From positions 2,604,001 to 2,668,000 of the forward strand of contig NZ_JAFDSS010000001.1 of NCBI RefSeq assembly GCF_017831975.1: a stretch of DNA of 64,000 nt. Reading direction: 5' to 3'. The notes under the pieces were generated by a model. That model had not been told where the DNA came from and did not search any database. It worked only from the letters and a program-made list of their open reading frames with translations. Origin of the DNA: Microbacterium terrae. Lineage in GTDB: Bacteria; Actinomycetota; Actinomycetes; Actinomycetales; Microbacteriaceae. A program made the translations under genes and the position numbers. Position 1 is the first letter of the stretch. Each line of letters opens with the position of its first letter. Shown in pieces: positions 15,361 to 24,870 of this stretch.

Positions 15361-15467
15361 CATTAGGCACACGGGCGGGTAGGGAGAGAGCGAGTGCGAC
15401 GGTGGCGCATCCGCGCGGCAGGTGGCCCGGCTGGTCGCAGGGTCGGGCCGGCGCGCGGCGAGGCGGT

Positions 15468-16802
15468 TCAGTGCGCGAGGACGGAGGCCGCCTGCCGTGC
15501 GGCCCCGAGCGCGACATACTCGCCGGGCTCGGGAACCTCGACTTCGAGGCCCAGCACGAGCGGGGCGATGGCCCGCACCGCCTCGGACTGGGCCCCGCCG
15601 CCGACGAGGAGGGCGCGCTCGAGGGGCACTCCGAGCGCGCGCAGCGCGTCGAGGCCGGCAGCCAGTCCTGAGAGCATGCCCTCGACGGCGGCGCGCGCGA
15701 GGTTCTCGCGGGTCGTGGATGCGAGCGTCATGCCCGACAGCGAAGCCGTCGCGTCAGGGAGGTTCGGGGTGCGCTCGCCCTCGAAGTACGGCACGAGGGC
15801 GAGTCCGCCCGCTCCGGGCTCGGCGGCGAGCGCGAGCCGCGACAGCTCGGCGTGGTCGACGCCGAGGAGGCGGCCGATCGCGTCGAGCACGCGTGCGGCG
15901 TTGAGGGTGGCCACCAGAGGCAGGAACCGCCCGGTGCAGTCGGCGAAGCCCGCCACCGTGCCCGTGGGGTCGATCGTGCGCTCCTCGCTCACCGCGAAGA
16001 CCGTGCCGCTGGTGCCGATCGAGACGACCACGTCGCCCGGCCCGGCGCCGAGGCCGAGCGCCGCGCCCGCGTTGTCGCCGGCTCCTCCGCCGACGCGCCG
16101 GCCGTCGGCATCCGTTACCCATTCCTGAGGGCCGAGCACGCGCGGCAGCACCGCGTCGTGGCCGAGGGCTGCGGCGAGCAGCTCGCGGTCGTAACCGGCG
16201 GCGTCAGCGGCAGCCTCGGTGCCCATGGTCGCGTCAGGCCGCCAGTAGCCGGTTCCCGAGGCGTCTGAGCGGTCGGTGACGAGCTCGTCGAGCACCGGGC
16301 CGAGGGCGGATTCGCCCGCCGGCCCGTAGCCGCGCAGCCGCCAGGTCAGCCAGTCATGCGGAAGGGCGACGGCGGCGACGCGCGCCGCGTTGTCAGGCTC
16401 CGCATCGCGCAGCCACCGGAGCTTCGTGACTGTGAAGGATGCCACGGGCACGAGCCCGGTGCGCCGGGCGAGCTCGTCTGCCCCGAACTCGGCGATGAGG
16501 TCCGCGGCCGCGCCGGCAGAGCGGGTGTCGTTCCACAGCAGCGCGTCGCGGACGACGCGACCGTCGGCGTCGAGCGCGACCATGCCGTGCTGCTGACCGC
16601 CGATGGCCCACGCCTGCACGTCGCCGAGGCCACCGGCATCCGCGATCGCCTCCTGCAGGGCCGACCACCAGGCCGCGGGATCGACCGATGTGCCGTCGGG
16701 ATGCGGTGCACGCCTCTGGCGGACGACCTCACCCGTCGCGGCATCCGTCACGACGACCTTGCACGACTGCGTCGACGAGTCGACTCCCATCACCAGCGTC
16801 AC
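15468..16802 (-). CDS. xylB: Xylulokinase
   Basis: 444 residues of the FGGY carbohydrate kinase family. It phosphorylates D-xylulose to xylulose 5-phosphate with ATP. Visible motifs are [15 protein letters not shown] (ATP phosphate loop), [24 protein letters not shown] (sugar binding), [14 protein letters not shown] (second phosphate loop) and [15 protein letters not shown]. Start is GTG 16802 because AAGGAG lies about 5 nt upstream; a longer frame exists but lacks a binding site. It follows xylA on the same strand 125 nt away, with a long stem-loop between, and completes the xylose isomerase pathway into the pentose phosphate pathway. Confidence 0.93.
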   Translation of the reverse strand: MTLVMGVDSSTQSCKVVVTDAATGEVVRQRRAPHPDGTSVDPAAWWSALQEAIADAGGLGDVQAWAIGGQQHGMVALDADGRVVRDALLWNDTRSAGAAADLIAEFGADELARRTGLVPVASFTVTKLRWLRDAEPDNAARVAAVALPHDWLTWRLRGYGPAGESALGPVLDELVTDRSDASGTGYWRPDATMGTEAAADAAGYDRELLAAALGHDAVLPRVLGPQEWVTDADGRRVGGGAGDNAGAALGLGAGPGDVVVSIGTSGTVFAVSEERTIDPTGTVAGFADCTGRFLPLVATLNAARVLDAIGRLLGVDHAELSRLALAAEPGAGGLALVPYFEGERTPNLPDATASLSGMTLASTTRENLARAAVEGMLSGLAAGLDALRALGVPLERALLVGGGAQSEAVRAIAPLVLGLEVEVPEPGEYVALGAARQAASVLAH

Positions 16803-16833
16803 GGGAACTCCTTCTGTGTGGCCCATGCCCCCA

Positions 16834-16893
16834 GTTCATCTCCGTGGAATCGACGGCGCCACGGCGTGGAGCAGCAGTTCCACGGAGATGAAC
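16834..16893 (-). terminator. 16-bp stem-loop between xylA and xylB
   Basis: GTTCATCTCCGTGGAA at 16834-16849 pairs perfectly with TTCCACGGAGATGAAC at 16878-16893. The 28-nt loop contains a small inner hairpin (CCAC/GTGG). Lying within the xylA-xylB intergenic region, it may terminate part of the transcripts or separate message levels. No U-run follows on the minus strand. Confidence 0.5.
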
Positions 16894-16927
16894 CGCGGAA
16901 GGCGAGGGAGGGTGGGGCGGATGCCGG

Positions 16928-18115
16928 TCAGCGGGCGCCGAGCAGGTGCTCGGTCGCGAGCTGCTGCAGGCGCACGAAGCCGAAGCCCTTGCCGCCGAGG
17001 TACGCGTTCGCGTCGAAGTCCTCGTAGGCCGAGCGGTCGGCGAGGAAGTCGTCGTACGTCTCGCCCGGGTTCAGCGTCGGTTCGGCGAGCTCGAACACCT
17101 TGGCCGCCTCGAGGGCCTCCTGCACCTCGGGGTCGGCGCGGAAGGCCGCGGCGCGCTCCTTGAGCAGCAGGTAGGTGCGCATGTTGGCCGATGCCGAGTC
17201 CCAGACGCCCGTCTCGTCTTCGGTGCGGCTCGGCTTGTAGTCGAAGTGACGCGGCCCGTCGTACGCCGGCACCCCGCCCGGGCCGCCGTTCTCGAGCAGG
17301 TCGACGAGCGCGAACGCGTTGTGCAGGTCGCCGTGGCCGAACACCAGGTCCTGGTCGTACTTGATGCCGCGCTGACCGTTGAGGTCGATGTGGAAGAGCT
17401 TGCCGTGGTACAGCGCCTGGGCGATGCCGGCGGCGAAGTTCAGGCCCGCCATCTGCTCGTGGCCGACCTCGGGGTTGAGGCCGACGAGCTCGGGGCGCTC
17501 GAGCGAGTCGATGAACGCGATCGCGTGGCCGAGCGTGGGGAGCAGGATGTCGCCACGGGGCTCGTTGGGCTTCGGCTCGATCGCGAAGCGGATGTCGTAG
17601 CCCTTGTCGGTGACGTAGTCGCCGAGCAGGTTCACGGCCTCGCGGTAGCGCTCGAGCGCCTGACGGATGTCCTTGGCCGAGTCGTACTCGGCGCCCTCGC
17701 GGCCGCCCCACATGACGAACGTCTTCGCGCCGAGCTCGGCGCCGAGGTCGAGCTGGCGGAACACCTTGCGCAGCGCGAAGCGGCGCACGTCACGGTCGTT
17801 CGACGTGAAGCCGCCGTCCTTGAACACCGGGGCCGAGAACAGGTTGGTGGTGACCATCGGCACGATGAGGCCGGTGTCGGCCAGGGCGCCCTTCAGGCGG
17901 TCGATCTGGGTCTGGCGCTCGGCGTCGGTCGAGCCGAACGCGAACAGGTCGTCGTCGTGGAAGGTGAGCCCGTAGGCGCCGAGTTCGGCGAGCTTCTCGA
18001 CGGCGTGCACGACGTCGAGGTGGTTGCGGGTCGGCCCGCCGAAGGGGTCGGTGCCGTTGTAGCCGATGGTCCAAAGGCCGAACGAGAACTTGTCGGCGCG
18101 GGTGGGGGTGGGCAT
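16928..18115 (-). CDS. xylA: Xylose isomerase
   Basis: 395 residues, the usual length of the actinobacterial class I enzyme. It interconverts D-xylose and D-xylulose in the cytoplasm using two divalent metals. Motifs are [13 protein letters not shown] (catalytic His and Asp), [27 protein letters not shown], the [12 protein letters not shown] signature with metal-ligand Glu, [17 protein letters not shown] and [17 protein letters not shown] (metal-binding His and Asp). AAAGGAG sits about 5 nt upstream of the ATG. The promoter region is shared back to back with the LacI regulator gene, implying xylose-responsive control. Confidence 0.96.
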   Translation of the reverse strand: MPTPTRADKFSFGLWTIGYNGTDPFGGPTRNHLDVVHAVEKLAELGAYGLTFHDDDLFAFGSTDAERQTQIDRLKGALADTGLIVPMVTTNLFSAPVFKDGGFTSNDRDVRRFALRKVFRQLDLGAELGAKTFVMWGGREGAEYDSAKDIRQALERYREAVNLLGDYVTDKGYDIRFAIEPKPNEPRGDILLPTLGHAIAFIDSLERPELVGLNPEVGHEQMAGLNFAAGIAQALYHGKLFHIDLNGQRGIKYDQDLVFGHGDLHNAFALVDLLENGGPGGVPAYDGPRHFDYKPSRTEDETGVWDSASANMRTYLLLKERAAAFRADPEVQEALEAAKVFELAEPTLNPGETYDDFLADRSAYEDFDANAYLGGKGFGFVRLQQLATEHLLGAR

Positions 18116-18161
18116 GACGCTCCTTTGCGGGGCCGGGCTGACACGCGGGGCCGGTCGGTAA

Positions 18162-18177
18162 TTGTTGCTGACGACAA
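18162..18177. promoter_or_regulatory. Possible operator in the xylA promoter
   Basis: TTGTTGCTGACGACAA has TTGT/ACAA ends around an 8-bp spacer and abuts the minus-strand -10-like TATAGG. The position over the likely xylA transcription start fits a repressor site. The symmetry is short, so the assignment is tentative; TTGT/ACAA half-sites recall XylR (ROK) sites rather than the CGAAA sites nearby. Confidence 0.35.
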
Positions 18178-18205
18178 CCTATACCAGAACGGATGCCTCG
18201 TCCAG
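18178..18205 (-). promoter_or_regulatory. Putative xylA promoter
   Basis: Minus-strand CTGGAC (18205-18200) and TATAGG (18183-18178) are separated by 16 nt. Transcription would begin inside the TTGT/ACAA palindrome and give a leader of about 55 nt with AAAGGAG. Confidence 0.4.
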
Positions 18206-18253
18206 TCGGGCTCCGGTCGCTCCGCACCGCGGAATCCAGCCTCGAAGATCGAG

Positions 18254-18275
18254 CGAAACGCGTCCGATAGTTTCG
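18254..18275. promoter_or_regulatory. Putative LacI-family operator (CGAAAC/GTTTCG)
   Basis: CGAAAC at 18254-18259 and GTTTCG at 18270-18275 form an inverted repeat with 10-bp spacer, just upstream of the LacI gene's -10 element. The CGAAA half-site recurs upstream of the ABC binding-protein gene at 24871-24896. CGAA-N-TTCG is the known operator type of BxlR, the xylo-oligosaccharide regulator of Streptomyces. Confidence 0.5.
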
Positions 18276-18278
18276 GGC

Positions 18279-18284
18279 TACCAT
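18279..18284 (+). promoter_or_regulatory. -10 element TACCAT of a leaderless promoter (LacI gene)
   Basis: TACCAT ends 6 nt before the ATG at 18291. It lies 3 bp after the CGAAAC/GTTTCG palindrome, so repressor binding there would block it. Confidence 0.6.
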
Positions 18285-18290
18285 CGCTCC

Positions 18291-19295
18291 ATGTCGGATG
18301 CACCGCGTGTCACCCTGGCGGAGATCGCCGCCGAGGCCGGCGTCTCGCTCGCCACGATGTCGAAGGTGCTGAACGGGCGCCACGACGTCGCGCCCGCGAC
18401 GCGCGCCCGGCTCGAGGAGCACCTCGCCCGCCACGGCTACACCCGCCGCACCGATCGCCAGCGCAGCGACGTGGTCGAGCTCGTGTTCCACGAACTCGAG
18501 GCGAGCTGGTCGATGGAGGTCATCGAGGGCGTCGAGGATGTCGCGCACGCTGCCGGGCTGTCGGTCGTCCTCACCGTGAGCGGCGACCGCCACGCCCCGT
18601 CCGCGGATTGGATCGACGGCGTCCTGCGCAGGCGCCCGGTCGGTGTGGTGCTCGTGTTCTCCGACATCGCCGAGCACGTCCGCGACAAGCTGCGCTCACG
18701 CGGCATCCCGTTCGTGATCGTCGACCCGGCGGGCGACCCCTCCCCGGACGTGCCCTCGGTCGGTTCGGCGAACTGGTCGGGCGGGCTCATGGCCACCCGG
18801 CATCTCATCGAGCTCGGTCACCGCCGCATCGCGGCGATCACCGGCCCCGAAGACATGATGTGCTCGCTCGCGCGGGTCGACGGCTACCGCTCGGCGATGA
18901 ACGCCGCGGGGCTGCCGATCGATCCCGAGCTCATCCGGTTCGGCGACTTCCACCCGGGCGGCGGCGAGCACCACGCGCGGGAGCTGCTGGCACTCGCAGA
19001 CCCGCCGACCGCGATCTTCGCGGGGAGCGACCTGCAGGCGCTCGGCGCCATCGCCGCAGGATCAGCAGCCGGGCTGCGTGTTCCCGACGACCTGTCGGTC
19101 GTGGGGTACGACGACATCGCGCTGGCCCGGTGGATGAGCCCCCAGCTCACGACGGTGCACCAGCCGCTGCGGCGCATGGGCGAGGAGGCCACCCGGCTCG
19201 CCCTCCGGCTCGCCGACGGCAAGACGCCCGAGACCCTCCGCATGGATCTCGCGACGCATCTCGTCGTCCGCGGCAGCACCGCCCCGCCCGCCTGA
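18291..19295 (+). CDS. LacI family transcriptional regulator (probable xylose/xylo-oligosaccharide regulator)
   Basis: 334 residues. The N-terminal helix-turn-helix and hinge are clear (VTLAEIAAEAGVSLATMSKVLNG, then ARLEEHLARHGYTRR), followed by a periplasmic-binding-protein-like sensor domain (VELVFHELEASWSMEVIEGV, LVFSDIAEHVRDKLRSRGIPFVIVDP, VVGYDDIALARWMSPQLTTV). It is divergent from xylA and convergent with the GH3 gene, and has a CGAAAC/GTTTCG palindrome in its own promoter. I infer autoregulation and control of xylose and xylo-oligosaccharide genes here; the effector sugar is not readable. The longer upstream frame is rejected because the promoter lies inside it. Confidence 0.9.
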   Translation: MSDAPRVTLAEIAAEAGVSLATMSKVLNGRHDVAPATRARLEEHLARHGYTRRTDRQRSDVVELVFHELEASWSMEVIEGVEDVAHAAGLSVVLTVSGDRHAPSADWIDGVLRRRPVGVVLVFSDIAEHVRDKLRSRGIPFVIVDPAGDPSPDVPSVGSANWSGGLMATRHLIELGHRRIAAITGPEDMMCSLARVDGYRSAMNAAGLPIDPELIRFGDFHPGGGEHHARELLALADPPTAIFAGSDLQALGAIAAGSAAGLRVPDDLSVVGYDDIALARWMSPQLTTVHQPLRRMGEEATRLALRLADGKTPETLRMDLATHLVVRGSTAPPA

Positions 19296-19300
19296 GCAGG

Positions 19301-21667
19301 CTAGACGTCGGGCGTGACGGTGACCGTCGCGTGAAGCCCCCTGGTGTGATCGACGACACGCGGCTCGCCCGTGAGCCGCACGGACTGCGCCGCGACGATC
19401 TCGGCCGACGACCGCCCGAATCCGAGCACGATCTCACCCGGCTCGACGATGCGCCGCCCGTCGACGCCGGTGAACGAGGCGAGGTCGGCAGGTACGTCGA
19501 ACGACACGCGCGCCCGCTCCCCTGCGCCGAGCGGAACCCGCGCGTAGGCGATCAGCCGCTGCACCGGCCGCACCGTCGACGCCACCGGATCGTGCAGGTA
19601 CAGCTGCACCACCTCGACGCCGTCGCGGTCTCCCGCGTTGCCGACGTGGATCGACACCGTCACCGCGCCGTCGACGGCGATCGCGTCGGCCGATGCCGCG
19701 GCATCCGACCACACCGCGGGCGCATAGCCGAGCCCGTGACCGAACGCGTAGGCCGCCGTCAGATCGATGTTCGACACCCCGTTGCTGCGGGCGAGGGGTG
19801 CTGCGAGATACGTCGAGGGCTGCGCCCCCGAGTCGCGCGGGATGCTCACCGGCAGACGCCCGCTCGGATTGACGCGACCGCTCAGCACCCCGGCGATCGC
19901 ACCCGTGCCCTCCTCGCCCGCGAAGAAGGCCTGAACGATGGCTGCGGCGCGATCCGGCGCCGAGCCCAGTGCGTAGGGACGACCGGCCAGCAGGGTCGCC
20001 ACCACCGGCACGCCGGTGTCGAGCACGGCGTCCAGCAGCGCCTGCTGGGCACCGGGCAGCGACAGATCCGCCGCGTCGCAGCCCTCGCCGCTCGTACCGC
20101 GGCCGAACAGGCCCGCACGGTCGCCCAGGGCGACGATGACGACGTCTGCCGAGGATGCCGCGGCCACGGCCTCGGCGAACCCGTCGGTCTCGCCCCCGTC
20201 GATGCTCGTGCCGGCTGCGACGACGATCTCGGCGCCGGGGAACTCGGCCGCCAGCGCGTCGCGGAGCGTGGGCAGCTCGATGCCGATCGGCACCTCGGGG
20301 TGGCGCACGCCCACGTGCGAAGGGAACGAGTAGCACCCGAGCACCGCGTAGGGATCGGTCGCGGTCGGGCCCACCAGCGCGATGCGCGGCGGCGATGCGA
20401 GCGGCAGCGTGCCGTCGTTGCTCACCAGCACCACGGCACGCTCGGCGATGCGGCGCGCGAGGTCGCGGTTGCCCGGACTGTCGAGGTCGACCGCGCCCCG
20501 CACCGACGCAGCAGCGAGGTCGACTCCGGCGAGCGCGGAAGGCACGGGCGACCAGCCCGGATCGAGCATCCCGAGGTCGACCTTCTGACGCAGCACCCGG
20601 CGCAGCGCACGGTCGATGAGCTCTTCGTCGATCTCGCCCGCCTCGACCGCGTGCACGAGGTCGCGCCCGAAGGTCTTCACGGTGGGCAGCTCGACGTCGA
20701 TGCCGGCCGCGAGCGCGTCGCGGGCGGCATCCGTCCACGTCTCGCTCACGCCGTGCAGCTGCTTGAGGAACGCGACGGAGAAGTAGTCGGCGACCACCGT
20801 TCCGTCGAAGCCCCACTCGTCGCGCAACAGTCCGGTCAGGAGCCGCCCGTCGGCGGCGGTCGGCACCCCGTCGAGATCGGTGTACGAGTTCATCACCGAC
20901 CGCACGCCGCTCTCGCGGACCGCCATCTCGAACGGCGGGAGCAGCACGTCGGCGAGCTCGCGCGGGCCGACCGAGACCGGTGCGAGGTTGCGGCCGCCCT
21001 TCGAGGCGGAGTACCCCACGAAGTGCTTCAGCGTCGCGACCACGCCCGCCGACTCGACTCCCTGGATGTACGCGGTCGCGACCGTGCCGACGAGGTAGGG
21101 ATCCTCGCCGATCGTCTCCTCGACCCGACCCCACCGCGCGTCGCGCACGACGTCGAGCACGGGGGCGAGGCCCTGGTGCACGCCGACCGAGCGCATGTCG
21201 TCGCCGATCCGGCGCCCCATCTCGCGCACGATGTCGGGATCGAAGGATGCACCCCAGCTGAGCGGGACCGGGTACGCGGTCGCACCCCAGGTCGCGAAGC
21301 CCGCGAGGCACTCCTCATGGGCGAGTGCGGGAATGCCGAACCGGTTCGCATCCGCGATCCGCTGCTGCGAGCGCATCAGCGAGAGCGCACCGACCGCGGG
21401 ATCGACCGGGGCTGTGCCGAACGGGCGCGTGAGCTGCCCGAGGCCGTCCGGCAGCAGGTCGTCGAGGTCGACGTGGTCGTCCATGTCGTGCTGGTGAGGG
21501 GCGACATCCTCGCCGTCATCGGATGCTCCGACCCACACGCCGTACAGCTGGGCGACCTTCTCGGCCACCGTCATCTCCGAGACGAGGGCTTCGACGCGCT
21601 CGTCGACCGGGCGTGCGACGTCGCGCCAGGGCGCGGCATCCGTCATCGTGTCGTGGTCCATGGTCAT
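19301..21667 (-). CDS. Glycoside hydrolase family 3 (beta-xylosidase/beta-glucosidase)
   Basis: 788 residues. It has the GH3 N-terminal (alpha/beta) barrel, a second alpha/beta sandwich domain, and a C-terminal fibronectin type III-like domain (VSIHVGNAGDRDGVEVVQLYLHDP). Motifs include RWGRVEETIGEDPYLVG, TLKHFVGYSASKGGRN, and the catalytic nucleophile Asp294 in TVVADYFSV. No signal peptide, so it acts on imported oligosaccharides in the cytoplasm. The ATG overlaps the stop of the upstream permease gene (ATGA), so it is the last gene of the binding protein-permease-permease-hydrolase operon. In a xylose locus, beta-xylosidase is the likeliest activity; beta-glucosidase or arabinosidase is possible. 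Confidence 0.9.
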   Translation of the reverse strand: MTMDHDTMTDAAPWRDVARPVDERVEALVSEMTVAEKVAQLYGVWVGASDDGEDVAPHQHDMDDHVDLDDLLPDGLGQLTRPFGTAPVDPAVGALSLMRSQQRIADANRFGIPALAHEECLAGFATWGATAYPVPLSWGASFDPDIVREMGRRIGDDMRSVGVHQGLAPVLDVVRDARWGRVEETIGEDPYLVGTVATAYIQGVESAGVVATLKHFVGYSASKGGRNLAPVSVGPRELADVLLPPFEMAVRESGVRSVMNSYTDLDGVPTAADGRLLTGLLRDEWGFDGTVVADYFSVAFLKQLHGVSETWTDAARDALAAGIDVELPTVKTFGRDLVHAVEAGEIDEELIDRALRRVLRQKVDLGMLDPGWSPVPSALAGVDLAAASVRGAVDLDSPGNRDLARRIAERAVVLVSNDGTLPLASPPRIALVGPTATDPYAVLGCYSFPSHVGVRHPEVPIGIELPTLRDALAAEFPGAEIVVAAGTSIDGGETDGFAEAVAAASSADVVIVALGDRAGLFGRGTSGEGCDAADLSLPGAQQALLDAVLDTGVPVVATLLAGRPYALGSAPDRAAAIVQAFFAGEEGTGAIAGVLSGRVNPSGRLPVSIPRDSGAQPSTYLAAPLARSNGVSNIDLTAAYAFGHGLGYAPAVWSDAAASADAIAVDGAVTVSIHVGNAGDRDGVEVVQLYLHDPVASTVRPVQRLIAYARVPLGAGERARVSFDVPADLASFTGVDGRRIVEPGEIVLGFGRSSAEIVAAQSVRLTGEPRVVDHTRGLHATVTVTPDV

Positions 21668-22557
21668 CCCTTCACCGCTCCGGTGAGGCCGCCCACGATG
21701 CGCTTCTCGGCAAGGAGGAAGAACACCAGGGCGGGGATCATCGCGAGCGACGTGTAGGCGAGCACCGCGCCGGTGTCCTGCGAGTACTGGGTGGAGAACT
21801 GGGTGACGCCGAGCGGCAGCGGCCACAGCTCCTGCGGCAGCGATCCCGTCGAGATCACGAGGAGAGGCAGCAGATAGCCGTTCCAGCTGGCCACGAACGC
21901 GAGGATGCCGACAGTGATGAGACCGGGCTTCGCGAGCGGGAGCAGGATGCGCCAGAAGAAGCCGATGCGTGTTGCGCCGTCGATCATCGCCGCCTCTTCG
22001 AGTTCGTCGGGGATCGCGCGCAGGAACGGCACGAGGATGATGATCGTCGTCGGCAGCGCGAAGGCGATGCCGGGGATGATCACCCCGAGGTACGTGCCGT
22101 GGAGGCCCAGGGTGCGCAGCAGCAGCGTCAGCGGGAGCGCTGCGACGGTGAGCGGGAACATCAGCCCGGCCGCGAACAGCGAGTACAGACCCTGCCGGCC
22201 GCGGAAGTCGTAGCGCGCCAGCACGAACGCGGCCATGATGCCGGCGATCACGACACCGACGGTCGTGGCGGTCGCGAGCACAACGCTCGCGAACACGTTG
22301 CCCCAGAACCGCGGCGAGGTGAGCACGGTGACGTAGTTCTGCAGCACCCAGGGATCGGGCATCCCGGCGGGGTTCGCGTTCAGATCCGCGGTCGTGCGGA
22401 AGCCGCCCGCGATGACGTAGAGCACCGGGCCGACCGCGACCGCCGCGACGACGAGCGCCACGAGGTAGACGAACGGCTGGCCCCAGTCGAACCGGCGGCC
22501 GGCGGGAGCGGACTCGACGGGCGCTCCGCCCGTGACGATGGTGGTGGTGGCGGACAC
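21664..22557 (-). CDS. Carbohydrate ABC transporter permease, MalG-type
   Basis: 297 residues with six membrane helices. The EAA loop for ATPase contact is EAAMIDGATRIGFFWRILLPLAKPGL, typical of CUT1 sugar importers. GTG start lies 1 nt after the stop of the first permease gene, and the stop overlaps the GH3 start. With its partner it forms the channel for an oligosaccharide, probably xylo-oligosaccharides given the neighbours. No ATPase gene is in the operon. Confidence 0.92.
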   Translation of the reverse strand: MSATTTIVTGGAPVESAPAGRRFDWGQPFVYLVALVVAAVAVGPVLYVIAGGFRTTADLNANPAGMPDPWVLQNYVTVLTSPRFWGNVFASVVLATATTVGVVIAGIMAAFVLARYDFRGRQGLYSLFAAGLMFPLTVAALPLTLLLRTLGLHGTYLGVIIPGIAFALPTTIIILVPFLRAIPDELEEAAMIDGATRIGFFWRILLPLAKPGLITVGILAFVASWNGYLLPLLVISTGSLPQELWPLPLGVTQFSTQYSQDTGAVLAYTSLAMIPALVFFLLAEKRIVGGLTGAVKG

Positions 22558-22558
22558 G

Positions 22559-23551
22559 TCAGCGCACCCCTCTGGTGACGGCGCCGGCGAGATCGCGGCG
22601 CAGGGCGAAGCGCTGGTAGACCAGGGCGATGACGAGCGAGATGACGAAGAGGATGACGGCGATGGCGCTGCCGTAGCCGGGCTGGCCGGCGAACTGACCC
22701 TGCTGCACCATGTACGTCGCCATGGTCTCGGTGGCGATCCGGCGCACGGCCGGGGTCACCGTGATCCACACCATGTCGAACACCTGGAGGGATCCGATGA
22801 TCGACAGGAAGGCCCAGATCCGCAGGGTGGGGCCGAGCAGCGGCAGGGTGATGTGGCGCTGCACCTGCCACCAGGTCGCGCCGTCGATCTGGGCCGCCTC
22901 GGCGAGTTCGTCGGGGATGCCCTGGAGCCCGGCGAGGAAGAGCAGGATCGCGAAGCCGATGTACTTCCACGTCAGGATGAAGAAGATCGTCCACAGCGCG
23001 ATCGCCGGGTCGGCCAGCCAGTTGCGGGCGAGGTCGCCGAGGCCGATCGCCTCGAGCGTCGCGTTGACAGCGCCGGTCGGCTGCAGGATGAGGCGCCAGG
23101 CGAGACCGGCGATGACCTCGGCGAGCACGTAGGGCACGAAGATCAGCAGGCGGAACACCGCGCGGCCGCGCAGGCGCCTGTTCAGCAGCAGCGCCACGCC
23201 GATCGCGATGGGTCCCTGCACGAGCAGCGACATGATCAGGATGAAGAAGGTGTTGGCAATCGCCTTCTGGAACTCGGGGGTCGTGAGCGCGCGCACGTAG
23301 TTGTCGAACCCGACGAAGCGCTCGGGCTCGGCCAGATCGTCCCACTGGAACGCAGCCGGCAGGTTGTAGAAGCTGTAGACGGCCGCCAGGATCACGGGCA
23401 CGATGACGAACCCGATGAAGAGGATCAGGGCGGGGGCGACGAAGACCGCGATCTCGACGCGCTTGCGCGTCTGACCGCGTCTGACGCGCGGGGCGGGGGC
23501 AGGGCCCGGGCCCGCGGAGACCGCGGGCCCGGGCGTGGTGAGAGTGGCCAT
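22559..23551 (-). CDS. Carbohydrate ABC transporter permease, MalF-type
   Basis: 330 residues with six membrane helices after a 30-residue Pro/Arg-rich cytoplasmic tail. Start is ATG 23551, 5 nt after the binding-protein stop; longer frames run back into that gene. The EAA loop is EAAQIDGATWWQVQRHITLPLLGP. It pairs with the MalG-type permease. CUT1 systems in actinobacteria often share one ATPase (MsiK) encoded elsewhere, which explains the missing ATPase gene. Confidence 0.92.
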   Translation of the reverse strand: MATLTTPGPAVSAGPGPAPAPRVRRGQTRKRVEIAVFVAPALILFIGFVIVPVILAAVYSFYNLPAAFQWDDLAEPERFVGFDNYVRALTTPEFQKAIANTFFILIMSLLVQGPIAIGVALLLNRRLRGRAVFRLLIFVPYVLAEVIAGLAWRLILQPTGAVNATLEAIGLGDLARNWLADPAIALWTIFFILTWKYIGFAILLFLAGLQGIPDELAEAAQIDGATWWQVQRHITLPLLGPTLRIWAFLSIIGSLQVFDMVWITVTPAVRRIATETMATYMVQQGQFAGQPGYGSAIAVILFVISLVIALVYQRFALRRDLAGAVTRGVR

Positions 23552-23556
23552 CCGGA

Positions 23557-24858
23557 TTACAGCGTCGCCGCCGCGTCCTGCATCTTGGTGACGATGTCCG
23601 CGGGCGAGCCGGTGCCGGCGAAGAGGTTCACGATGCCCTCGTTCATGGCGTTTCCGACTGTGGTTCCGAAGGCGGTGTCGAGCCAGAGCTGCACGAACGA
23701 GGCCTGCGAGAGGCCCTCGGCGACCATCAGCAGGTTCGGGTCCTCGAGCGATGCCTGCGCAGCGGGCACCGTCGGGATGCCCGAGCCCGAGGCGGCGAAC
23801 CTGGCCTGCACGTCGTCGCTCATGATGTAGGCGAGCAGGTCCGCGCACTCCGGCGGAGCGTCGGCGGAGCATCCGAATCCGTCGCCGCCGCCGAGGGCTG
23901 CGGTCGGGTCGCCGGCCGCGCCGTCGATTCCCGGCACCGGGAACCAGCCGAGGAACGGCGGAACCTGCTGATCGGCGGTGAGGCCACCGATGACACCGGC
24001 GTTCCAGTGGCCCATGAGCTCCATCGCCGCCTCGCCGTTCGCGACGAGTCCGGCCGAGCTGCCCGCGCCCTGCTGGGCGGGGGTGCCGAGGAAGCCGTCC
24101 TGGAACGGCTCGATGCCGAGGAAGTCCTGCAGCTGCTCGCCGGCCTCCACGAAGCACTCGTCGCTGAAGTCGAAGTCGGTCTCGGCCGCCGCCAGCGCGT
24201 CGGGCGAGCAGGACTTCAGTGCGAACTGGTACCACCAGTGGGCGGCGGGCCAGCCGTCGCCCGCGCCGACGGCGATCGGCGTGATCCCCGCCTCGCGCAG
24301 GGCTCCGACGACCTCGATGAGCTCGTCGAACGTGGTGGGCACCTCGACGCCGGCCTGGTCGAACAGGTCGGTGTTGTACCAGAACCCCTCGACGCCGAAC
24401 GTGAACGGCACCGCGTAGGTCTCACCGCCGACCTGCCACGGGTTCACCGTCGCGCCGACGCTCGAGACGGTGTCGGGGATGACGTCGTCGAGCGCCATGA
24501 GGTAGCCGTTCTCGACCTGGTCGCGCAGCTCGCCGCCCGGCCAGACCTGGAAGAGGTCCGGCGGGTCTCCTGCCGCGAGGGCGTTGGGGATGAGCGTGCG
24601 CTGCAGCTCTTCGTTCTGGTAGCCGGTCTGCTCGACGGTGACGCCGGGGTTCGCCTCCTCGAACTCGGCGGCGACCTCCTCCCAGACGGCGGGGAGAGGA
24701 CCCGACGTGGCGTTGTGCCACCACGTGAGGGTGACGTCGCCGCCGTCGCTGTCGCCGCCGTCGTCGGTGCCGCCCGCGGAGCACGCGGCGAGCGCACCGA
24801 CGGCGAGACCTGTCGCGGCGAAAGCCGCGGCGAGCCGCATCGTGCTGCGTGTGTTCAT
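23557..24858 (-). CDS. Sugar ABC transporter substrate-binding lipoprotein
   Basis: 433 residues. The N-terminal signal ends in a lipobox, LAAC with Cys26, so it is a lipoprotein on the outer face of the membrane. The mature part is a family 1 extracellular binding protein (VTLTWWHNATSGPLPAVWEEVAAEFEEANPGV at the N-terminus, PFTFGVEGFWYNTDLF, GGDGFGCSADAPPECADLLAYIMSD). Start ATG 24858 is preferred over an upstream TTG because GAGAGG lies about 8 nt before it. First gene of the transporter-GH3 operon; its leader holds CGAAA operator sites. Confidence 0.92.
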   Translation of the reverse strand: MNTRSTMRLAAAFAATGLAVGALAACSAGGTDDGGDSDGGDVTLTWWHNATSGPLPAVWEEVAAEFEEANPGVTVEQTGYQNEELQRTLIPNALAAGDPPDLFQVWPGGELRDQVENGYLMALDDVIPDTVSSVGATVNPWQVGGETYAVPFTFGVEGFWYNTDLFDQAGVEVPTTFDELIEVVGALREAGITPIAVGAGDGWPAAHWWYQFALKSCSPDALAAAETDFDFSDECFVEAGEQLQDFLGIEPFQDGFLGTPAQQGAGSSAGLVANGEAAMELMGHWNAGVIGGLTADQQVPPFLGWFPVPGIDGAAGDPTAALGGGDGFGCSADAPPECADLLAYIMSDDVQARFAASGSGIPTVPAAQASLEDPNLLMVAEGLSQASFVQLWLDTAFGTTVGNAMNEGIVNLFAGTGSPADIVTKMQDAAATL

Positions 24859-24870
24859 CTTCGAACCTCT

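Noticed and set aside
15322..15363. 13-codon ORF (M-Q-D-E-C-A-P-Q-R-R-A-A-A) on the minus strand near xylB
   Set aside because: No TAnnnT element at leaderless spacing and no ribosome binding site; the codons lie within a GC-rich inverted repeat, so chance is likely.
18162..18177. Assigning the xylA-promoter palindrome firmly to the neighbouring LacI regulator
   Set aside because: Its TTGT/ACAA arms do not match the CGAAA half-sites near the LacI gene; it may belong to the ROK regulator, so it is left tentative.
16946..21757. A 1603-codon plus-strand open frame across xylA, the LacI gene region and the GH3 gene
   Set aside because: It runs antisense to xylA and GH3 and out of frame with the LacI gene, lacks any recognisable domain, and is rich in Arg/Gly/Val as expected for a GC-rich shadow frame.
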